From Blakeslea trispora (lineage: Eukaryota > Mucoromycota > Mucoromycetes > Mucorales > Choanephoraceae): 64,000 bases of DNA. The stretch's first letter is position 1. Each line of letters begins with the position of its first letter. Under the pieces are notes generated by a model. The model was not told where the DNA came from and made no database searches. It worked only from the letters and a program-made list of their open reading frames with translations. The stretch is taken from positions 124,001 to 188,000 of the forward strand of contig JAIWNE010000005.1 of assembly GCA_025331445.1 (NCBI GenBank), written 5' to 3'. The position numbers and the translations under genes were made by a program. This document shows, in pieces, positions 10,436 through 21,429 of this stretch.

Positions 10436-12043
10436 TTATTTAACAATGCTGACAGTAAGTTCGTTTTTAAGATCATGATGATAGTAACTAGTTTCATTTT
10501 CTGTTTGGATCTGGTCAACTGTCAGTCCTTCTAGTTTCTCATAAGCCCACTGCAATATAGAATGTTCGTCTACTTCAGGATGCACTCGGATCTCAACTGT
10601 ACCAACGCACTTTCCAAAAGTTGTTTCCCAGAAATGAATACGCTCAACCTGTAAAACATTTGGATTCTGTAGTATCTAGATGACTCAAAAATTAAAGATG
10701 TGCCTTGTATTGTGCTTCTATGTTGATTTACCTCGTTAACACGACTCATTACTCCGTGTTGTACTGTAATGGGTGTTGTCTGTAATAATACATTGGCTAA
10801 TGATTTGGCAGTGGGATATCCTAAACAAAACATGACAGCAGATTCAGATAAAGCCATCACTTTGTCCATCAGCGGGGTTGCCAATCTGGTAAGATGAAAA
10901 ATCAAGACAACGATACCACACAAGGCAATCCATGAGGAATAGATGTTGGACAATAATGTATGAATTTGACTGGATTGGACTCTTTGGTAAATCCCATTGT
11001 ACAAAGAGTCATGCACGTTGGTAGGTCTTTTTCTCAAGTCTATATTTACAGTTGAACTCTACTTTCTGATTGTCCTCTCTATGCTCATACACTTACATCG
11101 AACAAAACTATCATGATTTCCCAATGTTATACTGGATAGACAGGTAGCCGAGATAGCCACACCTAGCAAGAGAAAAGCACTTAAGCCAAGTCTGAGTGAA
11201 TGATCTTCTAACCCATGCAATTCTCCATGATGATAACCTTGTAAGAAAAAGTGCTCCAAAGATTCTTTTGTGTTATGCATCGTACCAAACAAGAGATAAA
11301 TAGTTGTCCCGAGTGCAAATACAATCTCATATCGATGTGCTCTAAAAAGAAATAAGTCAAGGATCCAATGATAGGGTGAGAAGAAAAAAAAAAAAAGAGG
11401 GCCTAAAAATTACTTTACCCAAAGGGTCGCTTCGTGTTTGTATTGCCAAACTCTGGATTGGATCTTAAAATACTAGAGATAAATAAATTCAATACACCCA
11501 ATGCATCAAATAGCATCAGATAAGCATAACCAGTGAAAGCTAATTTTTTTTTTTGTGAAAAGCAAAGAATGAGTATCTCTTTTTTTTTTGGTATACAAAT
11601 TCTCTCTTTTTGATTTTACATAAACTTCCTCTACTTAAGCCCATACAATAGAGGCAAATGCCAATACTGAAATGAAACAAAAACCAAGTAAATATGGTTT
11701 TTTGAGCAGGCAATAAGTTTGAAAATATTTGAATCCAAGAAGGTAATGGTTTTGTGTACACAGGCGAGAAAGAGTGTGCATGGTTGTGACAGTGAGTATT
11801 ATCATCATGGTGGTGGCTACGGTCATGGTGGTGGTGAAGTGAATTGGTAGTTATATCATGATGATGAGTATCTATAGGATGGATTGGTATATGTTGTAGA
11901 GGCGGTATGTTTGTCTATCTCATATAGGTCATTCTATAGAAACAAAAAAAGATTTCACTCGCTCTTACATCTTTATAGATTTTTGCCTTGTGTTGACGCT
12001 GAGCATAAATTGGGGCAGAGGATTGTATTGCAATACCACGCAT
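10436..12043 (-). CDS. ZRG17: Zinc transporter of the ZRG17/ZnT6 type (cation diffusion facilitator)
   Basis: Six exons: 11969-12043, 11620-11914, 11419-11539, 11097-11341, 10732-11039 and 10436-10648; 418 codons, phases consistent. A His-rich cytosolic segment (DTHHHDITTN, LHHHHDRSHHHDDN, THCHNHAH) precedes the transmembrane part. Family stretches: GYAYLMLFDALGVLNLFISS, RPFGAHRYEIVFALG and, near the end, SLANVLLQTTP followed by the CTD (RIHFWETTFGKCVGTVEIRV). CDF proteins exchange Zn2+ for protons; ZnT6/Zrg17 members lack part of the metal site and work as heterodimers with ZnT5/Msc2 to load zinc into the early secretory pathway. The second exon must start at the later of two TAG acceptors (intron 11915-11968), because the earlier one leads to a stop. 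The subtype rests on recognised stretches, not alignment. Confidence 0.85.
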
Positions 12044-12243
12044 GGATTCTGTTTGAAAGTTCGTTGCCATACTTTCAACTCCAATGAATGCAAAGAGAAT
12101 GGCAAAAAAAAGCGAGAGAAGAAAAGAAATAAAATAAATAGCTCAGGAGTGATAGACGTGTCAATGCATAAGATAAGCAAACAAGATGATTGGGTGACTA
12201 TGTCCAGTCTTGCTTATAAAGAAACAATCAATTCTAGCTTATA

Positions 12244-12949
12244 GAAGAAAGGGGGTGGACTGGGTGTGCGTTTATTTGAAGCATTAAAGCTTGTTTAGTA
12301 TGTTTCTTTATGACTCTTGTTCCTGCCTTCTTGAACTAGATCACTTTCAATTTGACTTTTTTTTCTGCCAAAATGATGTTGCAACGCTTTGTTTATCTTC
12401 ATATCACCTTTCACACCTCTTAAGCTGGGGCTTTCTTCTGTCGAGAGATTGTCATTGATATTTCTTAAGACGAAATCTACACGTTGGTTGTCAACATCTC
12501 CAGATTCTTTGATGATATTGGAGTAGCAGTCTGTTCTTTTTGAAATGAATTTATCATTGTACATAAATGCATTATCGGAAACAGCCGAGTAAACATGAGT
12601 ACGGAACCAAGATTCGTTGTGATATGCTTTCAATAAAAGACGTAAGCACCAGAAGTTCTGTTGTTATGGCAAAGGCTCATCTAATGTATCGGCACACATA
12701 TAATACATCTTTTGTTGAGCATAAAAAATAACATTCTTTCGGCAGGAGCCATATTCTCAAAGTTGTCCAACAAGAGGCTTCAAGACAGCTTTGTATTTCC
12801 GATGAGAAATAGTATGCTTCTCCAAGTAATCAACAACAATCTCACAAATTAAAGTTGTCGAGTGTTTTTGCTGTGGAAGAGTATAAACCAACATTGTCTC
12901 GGTGCGGATACGCAATCATTTTTGAGATCACATTTTTTCTTTCTTTTTG
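12244..12949 (-). pseudogene. Coding relic, family not recognised
   Basis: A 112-codon frame at 12295-12633 (KAYHNESWFRTHVYSAVSDN, VDNQRVDFVLRNIND, SPSLRGVKGDMKINKA) is protein-like rather than random: mixed hydrophobic and charged residues, normal codon use. It lies directly downstream of the Helitron helicase relic, so it may be captured cargo or part of a lineage-specific gene family. Upstream sequence on the same strand (12640-12900) has stops in every frame. I do not assign a function. Confidence 0.4.
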
Positions 12950-13560
12950 ATAGTGGATATTTGTTTATCCAAAAGGATCTTAATTGACGAAGGTTGTTTG
13001 ATGCGTGAGAAAGCAACATATAGTTGACCATCAGAAAAGACAGGTGTTGCAAGAAAAAAGATCAACAGACTCAAGTGTTTGACCTTGAGCTTTGTTAATG
13101 GCCATGACAAATGCTGAAACTGTCTTCTTCTGAATGGAATAGTTATTTGAACTTCATTTGAGATGACATTCACTCTTGTCATTAAGAAAGTAGCTCCCTT
13201 GTTTGGGCCAGTTGCAATTTCAGCTTTAATAATATGGGATTTGAATGATCTATCAATCATTCGAGTACCATTGCATACACCATCTTTCGGAGACACATTT
13301 CAAAGCACCATTGTTGGTAAGCCAATCTTTGATTTTAAGCAGTGATGTAGTAATGAGCCAGGGTTAAGAGAATTCAATGGGATAAAGCATACTGGTTTAT
13401 ATCTTTCACTTTATCAGCACTGATGTATTCAACGTATTCACCGGGAAATTGATCCATGATTACACTGTTGATCTTAGAGACTTGGGTGTTTTCTTTTGGT
13501 GCCCAAAATAGCCTTTAATACCAATCTATCAGCATCAAGCTCATTTGAATTTTAAAAGCT
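12950..13560 (-). mobile_element. Helitron PIF1-type helicase relic (C-terminal part)
   Basis: Minus-strand pieces in shifted frames spell the end of a Helitron/PIF1 helicase: VIMDQFPGEYVEYISAD, then LNSLNPGSLLHHCLK.KIGLP, VCNGTRMI, SHIIKAEIATGPNKGATFLM, PFRRRQFQ, and finally an INKAQGQTL-like motif VI region and GQLYVAFSRI. At least one frameshift (around 13090) and stops break it. The Rep nuclease, upstream helicase motifs and Helitron ends were not found. Helitrons transpose by rolling circle; this copy is dead. Confidence 0.75.
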
Positions 13561-14015
13561 GTTATAGACTGCATTTCTAAGAGTAGAAATGTCAAATCCT
13601 GATATAATTATTTCATCATTAAAACTTGAGTTGCCAATAACCGCTTCCTTTCCATTATTGAGTAAGTAAACAGAAAACTGGCAAAGAGCCTCAGTCAGTT
13701 GCGGATTGTTTGAAGAAAGGGCTTGCTGAAGTAATATAAGAAAAATGCAAAAAGCAATATTGACTTCGTACTAGGGGAAAGAGGACCCTCCCTCTTAAAC
13801 TCTCTCCCGGCTAACTTAGGTTCAATCTGCTGTTCCTGACTAATACTGGCTTCACGCTTGGAAGAGAGACAACCCTCCCCCAGCTGGTTTTAAGGCTCAT
13901 CCGTCTTCTGAGTTTCAAAATCTGATTTTTGACTGGGAAGTTAGAAAGTGTGTAAAAAAAAAGTTACAAATGACTCTGTCTTTTTGATTCTATAGATAGA
14001 TAGATTTTCTTATAA
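13561..14015. other. Intergenic / Helitron debris and TIM9 promoter
   Basis: Left part probably still belongs to the Helitron relic. From 13770 the base composition changes to CT-rich blocks (CCCTCCCTCTTAAACTCTC). Nothing further recognised. The TIM9 promoter must lie in the right half. Confidence 0.4.
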
Positions 14016-14495
14016 ATGGACTATTCAAAATACAGCTATGCTGAGCAAGCACAGATCAACACCATGATGGAACAAAGACAAGTAATGACACCTTACTTTT
14101 TGTTTTAATACTGTCAGATATTAACCTAAACTGTTAGATGGATGACTTTGTCAATATGTTTACTGGTCTTGTAGATCGATGTTTTAAAGAATGTGCTAAT
14201 GACTTTACAACAAAAGCAGTGACAGGAAAAGAAGTAAGAAAGGGAATGTCATTGTTGACAGGAAGAACTCGGTTTCTTATTTCATGACTTTAGGCTACAT
14301 GTGTCAGTAAATGTGCCGAACGATTCTTAAAGCACTCTGAGTTAGTGAGCAAGCGTTTTGGTGAATTAAGTCAACAACAAGCAGCCTTTATTGATGTAAA
14401 GTACAGTTTAAACTTATCAAAAGAAAAAAGTGTTTTTTAACTTTTTCTTTTATAATCATTAGGTCTTGAATCAATCCCCTACACCTTCCTTATAG
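14016..14495 (+). CDS. TIM9: Mitochondrial import chaperone Tim9
   Basis: Four exons, 14016-14081, 14138-14233, 14294-14395 and 14463-14495, give 98 residues, a normal small-Tim length. Twin CX3C motifs are visible (CFKEC and CVSKC), separated by the FTTKAVTGKEAT loop, with the family stretch AERFLKHSELVSKRFGE. Tim9 forms a hexameric ring with Tim10 in the intermembrane space and ferries hydrophobic precursors to TIM22 or the outer-membrane SAM complex. The Cys pairs would be oxidised by Mia40. Its stop lies 26 bp from the convergent ARP5 stop, so the two 3' UTRs should overlap. Confidence 0.93.
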
Positions 14496-14521
14496 AAAAG
14501 AAAAAAATTGTTGTAAATAAA

Positions 14522-17028
14522 TCAAGATTGAAGCACATTGCCTAATCCATGCTCTTTCATATAATCTGAGCCATATTCCAAATACTCTTGTCGAGTCACA
14601 AAATAACTTTTGTTGGCTTGTTCTTGAGCAAATAGAGCAGCACCCTTCCAGGCATCCAAGATGGGATCTGCAGCACGCTTTACTTTGATCTTTGTCTCGA
14701 CAGGGAAAATCGACTGAAGAGCACCATGAATTCGATCGGAAAGACCGGGCAATTGACAGAAACCACCTGTCAAAAAGACATTCTATAGTCTATCATTAAT
14801 TCATGCTGTGTCTATATACCTATTTATTTGTTCACTTGCCTGCATAAGCTGAGATTGCTGATGACGATCGAAGGTCTTGACAATATCATGCATACTCTCC
14901 ACTAAACCGGCCTGATCTAAACCAATAATACTAGGCTGAAACAAGACTTCGGGAACACGTACACGCTCTATATTCACATGAAGTTGATAACTTTGTTCCA
15001 TGTCTGTAGGATCATAAGGTGGGTAGACACCTCTTGAGAGGAGATGCAACAGGGTATTGGTGGGTGATGACATGTTTTCATACAGTTGTTCGGATGAGAA
15101 TTCCGGGTCATACTGAAGTAAAAGAGATTCATACTGATTCAGTTCAGACAAATCTTCCTCCTCCTCGTCTGATTCATCTTCACGGCTGATTTCACGGTAA
15201 ATGGCCCAATCATCGTCATCTTGACCAAACGTGTCTTCTTCATTTCCCTTTCTTCTACGTTTGGAAGTAGGTCCGTCACTGGCCAGGTTGGCAATAGACT
15301 TCATACGCATCTGAGAAGCACGCGATCGTCTGTCAGCCAGTTCAGAGGCCAATCGTTTACGTTGTTTCAGTCGATCGACCACAGCCTGTCTCTTCTCTTT
15401 GATGCCCAAGATCCATCGCTCGGGATCTTCCAATCGTTTTTGTTCCTCTTGACGCGCCAATGCTTCCTCTTGAAGACGCGCCTCTTCCTTTGCTTTTTTT
15501 GCACGTTGACGCGCATCATAATTGGCTTTCATCAACTTTTGTTTGCGCTTCTCTTTTCTGTCTATTTCATCCAGTTGATCATCAGGAATGTCTACCAAAG
15601 TAGTCAAAGGTGCCTCTTTCTCTTCTACTTCTTCAATGCCCAACTCTTTGTTACGTGCACGTTGAATGGCTTTGTCTAGTTGTTTAATGGTATCATCCAG
15701 ATCAGCTTCATCCTTAAAACCTGCTTCTTTCAATTGTGTCTATATTATTTGTTAGACCATCTATCCTTCTAACACACACACACACAAACTTACATTCCAA
15801 TCTAGTTTCTTGATGACTCCCTTTAGATTCTTTAGGTTGGTAAATGCTTCAAACTGTTGTTCGCGTGCCACTAATTTTTCTAAACGACTCTTGGCTGCTG
15901 CCTCTCTTAATCGCTTTGAATTCTCTTCTCTCTTGGCTGCCTGTCGATCCAACTCTTCCTGTGTCTTTTCTTCTATGATGGGTGCAGTAAAAGGGAACTG
16001 AATGATACGATCCAGTTCACCCAATGTAGATCTGACTTCCATGGCCTTTAGTGTAGCCTGATAATCTTTAGGTACAAACGTATGGCGTTCTACTAATTCC
16101 TGAGCCTGTCCAATAGACATCTTGGTAGGGAAAGTAGGGTATTTGAGTTGCATTAGCTTGAGCATATAATCAGAGGATTGTGTACCACCATAAGAGATAC
16201 GCTTTGTTCGAGATAGAATACCCTTTCCATCCATGGTAGGGATAATATGAGTTGTGTTGTTGCCTCCACTGATGATCATGCCAGTGGATTGCCCATTGGC
16301 ATGATGACTAAAGAGTGAGTCAATGCCATAAGCGACAGAAGGTATTTGATAGCTTTCAAACAATAATTCAGTCATGCCTAAACCAATCATGACACTATTA
16401 AAAAAAGAAGAACTGCTATCCGTAACCAATTCTACTTACGTGATCTACTGTATTTAGGTGTACAGGGTGCTTCTGATAACACTATGGGATGATGGACATT
16501 ATGGGTGTTGATGCCCAAAACCACAAAAATATAATCTAGAATGGTTTCCTAAAAAAAAGTTGAGAAAAAGAATGAATGATCATAGCAAGAGTACTTACCA
16601 TGCGTTCAAAATCACAGACAACATTGCTTTCAAATGGTGATCGCATGTTTGATTTAGCAGCAGGATCAGCAAGGGCATCCATACCGACAGCCAATACAGA
16701 CTCATTCAAACGACGATCTCTATACTTCGAGACAACATTATCAAACACCACTAAATAGAGAAGTAAGTGGAAAAGTCTATTGAATTCTATCAGATTCCTT
16801 ACTTGAAGGAAGTCGTTCTGTAGCCCATCCAGCTTTGCATGTACTTGAACCTGAATTGATTGAGTGGCTCGTCTTTGACATGTGTTAAAGAATAAGCATA
16901 CCATTATCAATCACAATAGGTGTTGAATGAGAGGCAAACTTCTTATAGTCTGTTCTTGGTTGGTAATAAGGTGCAGTGTATTCTTTTTCTTCTAATGTGT
17001 AATATTTAGGAATGCTTGCTTCTACCAT
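14522..17028 (-). CDS. ARP5: Actin-related protein 5 (INO80 complex)
   Basis: Seven exons: 16902-17028, 16803-16850, 16599-16750, 16440-16548, 15794-16377, 14840-15739 and 14522-14782; 726 codons, phases consistent. Actin-fold landmarks are PIVIDNGSSTCKAGWA, KYSR|RMTELLFESYQIP, VAYGIDSLF, GMIISGGNNTTHIIP and, at the end, NVFLTGGFCQLPGL and YLEYGSDYMKEHG, typical of ARP5. A long charged insertion with coiled-coil character (roughly residues 300-480) is an ARP5 hallmark. ARP5 with IES6 couples the INO80 ATPase to nucleosome sliding. Two splice points matter: the exon after YSRS starts at 16377, because a nearer AG gives a stop; and the last intron (14783-14839) has a GC donor, CAG|GCAAGT. The intron at 15740-15793 carries a short (GT)n run. 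Confidence 0.93.
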
Positions 17029-17156
17029 AGTGTAAAGAAAAGAAAAGAAAATACACACAATCACGTATTCTCTTCTTGTCTTATATAGCTGACTTTCATT
17101 TTTTGAGACAATAAGAGCTTTTGATTTGAGACGAAAAAGAAAGGGAATTTATTGAT

Positions 17157-18917
17157 TTAACCTTGTATCGCCTCTTCCATCCATGCTTTTAACACAGACG
17201 ATTCATTGATAACATCAAGGATTTCTTTCTCTTGAGCTCCCAACTGAACTTTGGTATTGTCTTTAGTTTTACTCAGTGTCACTAAACTCTTGGTTTCCAA
17301 GCCATTCAAGATATCATTGAGCTCATTACTAGAGACAGTTGGAATATGAGTGGAATTGCCACAGGACTTGACATATTGCTCTTTGAACTATGTTCACTGT
17401 TAGTTCATGACTTCTGCTCTGGGTAATAACTTACATCGCGCAAAGTGGATTGGTTCTTTTTTGTGCCTTTGTTGGAAAGATGCATGACCAGCAAGACACC
17501 CAAGGCAATTTTCTCATGTAGCCTTAATTCTTTCAATTTCTGTGTACTTGATTTACCAGAAACAGCCTTAAGGACTTTAGAGACATGTGCAATAGTCACT
17601 TTGGGTTCTGCTGGTGGATTGTGTGAAGGTATGTTTGCCTTTATCTCACCAAGCACAGTAGGCTCAGGCTTCTTTTTTTGTTCTGCCTCTGCTATCTCAA
17701 TCGCCTTAAGACAGATATCCAGTGCTGTTCGAACATCACTCGCTGATCCTGCTACTTTGCTGGCAATCAACTTGATAGCAATAGGCTGTATTAAGGGTAA
17801 ATGTGTATCTTGACTCACAGGACCCTCGACAAGTGAATAGAGACGGCCCTTGATGATGCTCTGGATTTCTTCGTTTCCATACGAATTAAAGTTCAACAGG
17901 ATAGGCTCACAATTCTTGGCTCGCAACCGAGGCAGGATCCGATCGGTAAGATCCAATGCATTTGAGATACCAATCAGCACTAGTTGTGATTGAGGTAATG
18001 ATGTCCATTCAAATAACTTGTAGAGCACATCTTGATCTTTTGTCTTTAAGTAATCAATCTCATCCAACACAACCACACTAACATACACAAATCAGAGATG
18101 CATGCGTCTATTTTTCTTTCCACAAGACTTACCTTAATGTATGCTTATCACTATCAATCAAGTCTTGAGCCTGTTTAGCCACATCCACTTCCAAAGGTGT
18201 GGACTTCTTTGGGCTTATTTCCTGAATAAGCTTTTCATAAATCTGTTTGGGTTCCTTCATGCTCATACAGTTGATGTTGACTAATTTGATTTGATGAGAT
18301 GCCTTTTGATTCTCTTGTTGCATGGAACGCATCATCTCATTCAACATGGCTGTCTTTCCGGTACCGGGCTTTCCTGATATGTATAAGCAGCCCGGCTGAT
18401 TGGCCAAGACATGATCCTTCCAAAACGATATCATACGCTCTCTTTCACTTTCTCGACCAATCAACTGAGAAGGGATAGCTGTACGTCTAAACGCGGCCTT
18501 TGCTCTCTGGTATAAAGTGCCCTCTTTTGCTATGCTTTTAGTTGACATGTCTTGATCTTTATCATGATTGGCTTTGGCATCATTCGTCTCTGGAGTAGCT
18601 AGGATAGATAAAATGAGATTGTCTGTCTATAGATAACACAAAAAAGCCCAATTGATCTGTTTATTTTTACACTGAGTCACTGGTGAATGATTACTGTGTT
18701 GTTTTAGAGTAGTTGTCTTTGCCTTCTTCTCCGAGGTAACTGAAAGGTTTTCTAGATCGTCTGTGTTTGTTCTTTTGGTACCTGTTTGAGTAGAACATAA
18801 GAAAGGTTATCTCAGAGAGTCACTCTCCTATATACCTCTTTTTGATGTCTTTCTTGTGCTCTCTTTTATAGGTTCGCTATCAGATAAACGACCACCAGAA
18901 CGGGTACGACGTAGCAT
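17157..18917 (-). CDS. CDC6: Cell division control protein 6 (origin licensing AAA+ ATPase)
   Basis: Five exons: 18836-18917, 18671-18781, 18133-18598, 17435-18077 and 17157-17387; 510 codons, phases consistent. The first two exons encode a basic, Ser/Thr-rich region (MLRRTRSGGRL, SKRGTKRTN), a likely regulated nuclear-localisation segment. The AAA+ core shows Walker A GKPGTGKTA, Walker B VVVLDEIDYL, sensor 1 LIGISNALDLTDRILPRL and sensor 2 GSASDVRTALDIC; a winged helix follows (LRLHEKIALGVLLVMHLSN and the last exon). CDC6 binds ORC at origins and loads MCM2-7 with Cdt1 in G1. It is distinguished from ORC1 by its length and lack of a BAH domain. The start at 18917 is the only upstream Met in frame. 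A 22-bp sequence shared with another site lies 67 bp upstream. Confidence 0.92.
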
Positions 18918-18983
18918 AATGTGTAATGTTATATTCTAAATAAATTTATCTAAAAAAAAATTAAAAGAGAATTTTTTTTTTTA

Positions 18984-19005
18984 TCGCATCTCACTCTCCG
19001 CCAAA
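18984..19005 (+). repeat. 22-bp sequence shared with 46038-46059
   Basis: TCGCATCTCACTCTCCGCCA plus AA occurs twice in the window in the same orientation, here and at about 46038-46059. Here it lies in the CDC6 upstream region; on the minus strand it reads TTTGGCGG, similar to E2F/MBF-type sites. At the other site it is in an intergenic stretch next to the MULE element. It may be a shared mobile-element end or a regulatory module. Confidence 0.5.
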
Positions 19006-19031
19006 AAAAAAACATTTCAGCCGCCTACTTG

Positions 19032-20678
19032 GAGATATATTCAAAAATTTCACCCACCTCCGGTTTGATTTTGTGCAAGATGCAGTGATCAAAACTCAAT
19101 AAAAGTGGTATCAGTCAAACCGAGAAAAAGCCGGAAACTTTTTGATGTGCTTTTTGTTACGATCGAGCGACCTTTTTATGATAAAGTATCAGAAATAAGA
19201 TTTTTACAAACTATTGAAACTCAGCAAGAAGTCATCTCAACATCACTTTCTTCTTCTTGAGGCTCTTCAATGCAACAATTTCTCAAATAATCTTCGTGAT
19301 ACTCCTTCATTTTACTAAAGCAGTCTCTCTGAATGAATAAAAGACTTCTCTCGAGTATTGACTTGAGAATTTCTTCAAGTTTTGCCTTCAGCTTTAGAGC
19401 AGTCTCGTTCAGGTCTGGATTGTAAGCCAAAAGAGTCTTAGTCATCGACCATACCTTCCCCCATTGGTCGCAATTCACAATGGTAAGATGGAGTAGCGTT
19501 GTTCCTGTAGCCACACCTGTTCTTAATCTCGTAACATGCATAGGTAGGCTTGACTTCTAATTTTTAACGAAGTCCAGAAGAGCCTCCTTCTTCATCTTCT
19601 TTGGATTGTTCTCCTCATCCAATTCCATGCATTTTTACTGCATCAACCAATCCACAATCTTCTTCTTCTTACTACCTCTGTTTGGGGGTAGGGCTTAGTT
19701 TGCGCTTATGATAGGATGCACCATCCATATGGATGATACAGCTACCATAAGGCAAGAGTGACTTGCCAAGTCTCTCGAACAACTGTTCAAACTTTTCGGC
19801 AGTGAAGTGGTCATGAGAGTCAGGATTGACATTCTTTCCACTATTGACTGGCCACACAGTCACGCTGTCTTTGATCATTTCAGCGTTAACCCTTCTACCC
19901 TCCCTAAAAATAACAAATGCAGCAAAAATCACCATCATTGGTTTTCGTCCAAACTCATTGATTAAATTCTTAACAGGAGCCCAAATCTTCTTAGCATGAT
20001 GGTCAAGATGGCAATATGACTCATCAAGAAACACCTCAGGCTTGATTGGTCTGCACTTTCCATTCGGGCTTTGTAGCCTTTCACTGACATACTTGTGTCG
20101 ATATTCACCATTGGCATAAGAATCACGGTTGATGTTTCTGCGGATACCTTGTTTGTATCGCAACTTTAAGGTATGCATATCCCTCAAAAGAGTCTATCTC
20201 GATACATCGATATTGTGCTTGTCTTTCAAAGCTTTTTTAACAGTCTTTACAGTGGCTGGAAGACCTTTTTTGAAGTTTTTGACAACACTCTTCACGACTG
20301 AAATATAATCTCTATCGATTTCACAAGGAGGGCGATCAATACGCCTCTTTTCGGAAGCTTTCGACTGGGAATTGCTTATACGAGTTGCTTGCTTAACGGC
20401 ATTACTTGTAATGCCAAGAAGCTTAATAAAAGTCTCTTGGGTTTCTGGTTTCTTGGAATGGTCGTTTTTAAGTTTGTTTTCCTTGACTACATCGTACACT
20501 CAACTTGAGGAACAAAAGTTTTATTTGTGAATTCAGGAGAATCTAAGACGGGCTTTGGATAAAGTGTTTTATGAGAACTCATTTCTTAACAGTGATAAGA
20601 GAGAAAAGAGAGTGCTTTTCACACATAACAGTCACAACAAGAAAAGATTATTGAGACGAGACTTTTTGAATATATTTT
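19032..20678 (-). mobile_element. Tc1/mariner-like element A (decayed)
   Basis: Bounded on the left by GAGATATATTCAAAAATTTC (19032 onward) and on the right by the inverted counterpart GAGACTTTTTGAATATATTT (to 20678), followed by TA; the left flank is TG instead of TA. The same terminal sequence bounds element B (26773-28607). It contains one transposase gene, 19221-20499, on the minus strand. Size about 1.65 kb. The right portion, from 19572, is part of a block duplicated almost exactly at 31679-33534. Confidence 0.75.
19221..20499 (-). pseudogene. Tc1/mariner-like transposase, element A
   Basis: A helix-turn-helix-type N-terminus (LLGITSNAVKQATR) is followed in the same frame by a TAG stop at 20191-20193, then by the catalytic core. 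The core has FLDESYCHL (first acidic residue), IIHMDGASYHK (second) and, in a shifted frame near 19480, a YHCEL motif where the third acidic residue belongs, then a coiled-coil C-terminus ending at 19221. Other stops lie near 19637 and 19672. DDE transposases of this superfamily cut and paste DNA at TA dinucleotides. The stops make this copy inactive. Confidence 0.8.
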
Positions 20679-21429
20679 TAGATAAGGTATTAAGAAAGAC
20701 TTTGTTTTATTTGTTAAATGTTATTGATCACTATGGTTACTTTGGAGTCAATCTAAAAAAAAGAGGTTAGTAAATTTTGTCTCTACAAAAAAAAAGTATG
20801 CTTTATTGGTGAAAGCCCCTTAGCCCAAGAGACTCCCGTAAGGCATGCCAACCCTACAAGGAGAGAGAAGTAACCACACCCTTCTCTAGACACCAGAACC
20901 AGAGAGACACCAGAGAAGTACGGGGGCCAATTGGACCCGCGTAAGCACGTATACATTGCAAAACCATCATCCAAATACCTGTCAGGCCAGATACTATACG
21001 CGACAACCGAGAGACAGAAAACCTACTTGCTGCTGGAACCTTGAGAGTCTTGATCACCTAGCGGAAAACCTACTTGCTGTTGGAGCCTTGAGATTCTTGA
21101 CCACCTGGCGGCAAGCCCACTTGCAAGGGCGGATAAAGAGAAAGAAAAAAAAAAGAGGGGGAAAGCTTTACTGTTTTATATTTATTCATCTGAGTGAAAT
21201 CGGAGTCTTCCCTCGATTTTTTTTTTTGCATGAAAAAAATAGCAAAAAAAAAAAAGAACGCGTCTTCTTTTGTCACATGTAAATCGCGCTACATTTTTGG
21301 ATTTTGTTTAAAAGGGAAAACGCGCTTTTTTTCTACAATTAAAAAAAAAAAAAAAAAAAAGGCTTTGACCATTCACCTTATCAAGCTCTCGCTTTACTTT
21401 TTCTCACTCATCACAATGATTTACTTGCC
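19572..21429. repeat. Duplicated block, copy 1 (1,858 bp)
   Basis: Read side by side with 31679-33534 this block is identical as far as I can see, apart from one 2-bp (TC) difference near 20777. Even the 20-base A run at 21341-21360 has the same length in both. It holds the 5' two thirds of transposase A with its stop codon, one terminal repeat, and about 750 bp beyond the element. Both ends are abrupt. Confidence 0.9.
20679..21429. other. Element-A flank inside the duplicated block; 47-bp tandem repeat
   Basis: No gene recognised. Bases 20800-21115 have higher GC than the surroundings. At 21017-21112 there are two copies of a 47-bp unit (ACCTACTTGCTG.TGGA.CC) followed by a partial third. 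Then come A- and T-rich tracts (21140-21360). Predicted short frames on both strands lack protein features. Confidence 0.6.

Noticed and set aside
15221..15679. Plus-strand frame of 152 codons
   Set aside because: Antisense shadow of the charged ARP5 insertion; no family features and biased composition.
16378..16439. Apparent frameshift in ARP5 between YSRS and MTELLFE
   Set aside because: Resolved by using the acceptor at TTGGTTTAG (exon starts 16377), which restores phase and the family sequence YSR.RMTELLFE.
20956..21282. Plus-strand frame of 108 codons, found again at 33061-33387
   Set aside because: Its repetition comes from the block duplication; it spans a 47-bp tandem repeat and poly-Lys from A tracts, so not a gene.
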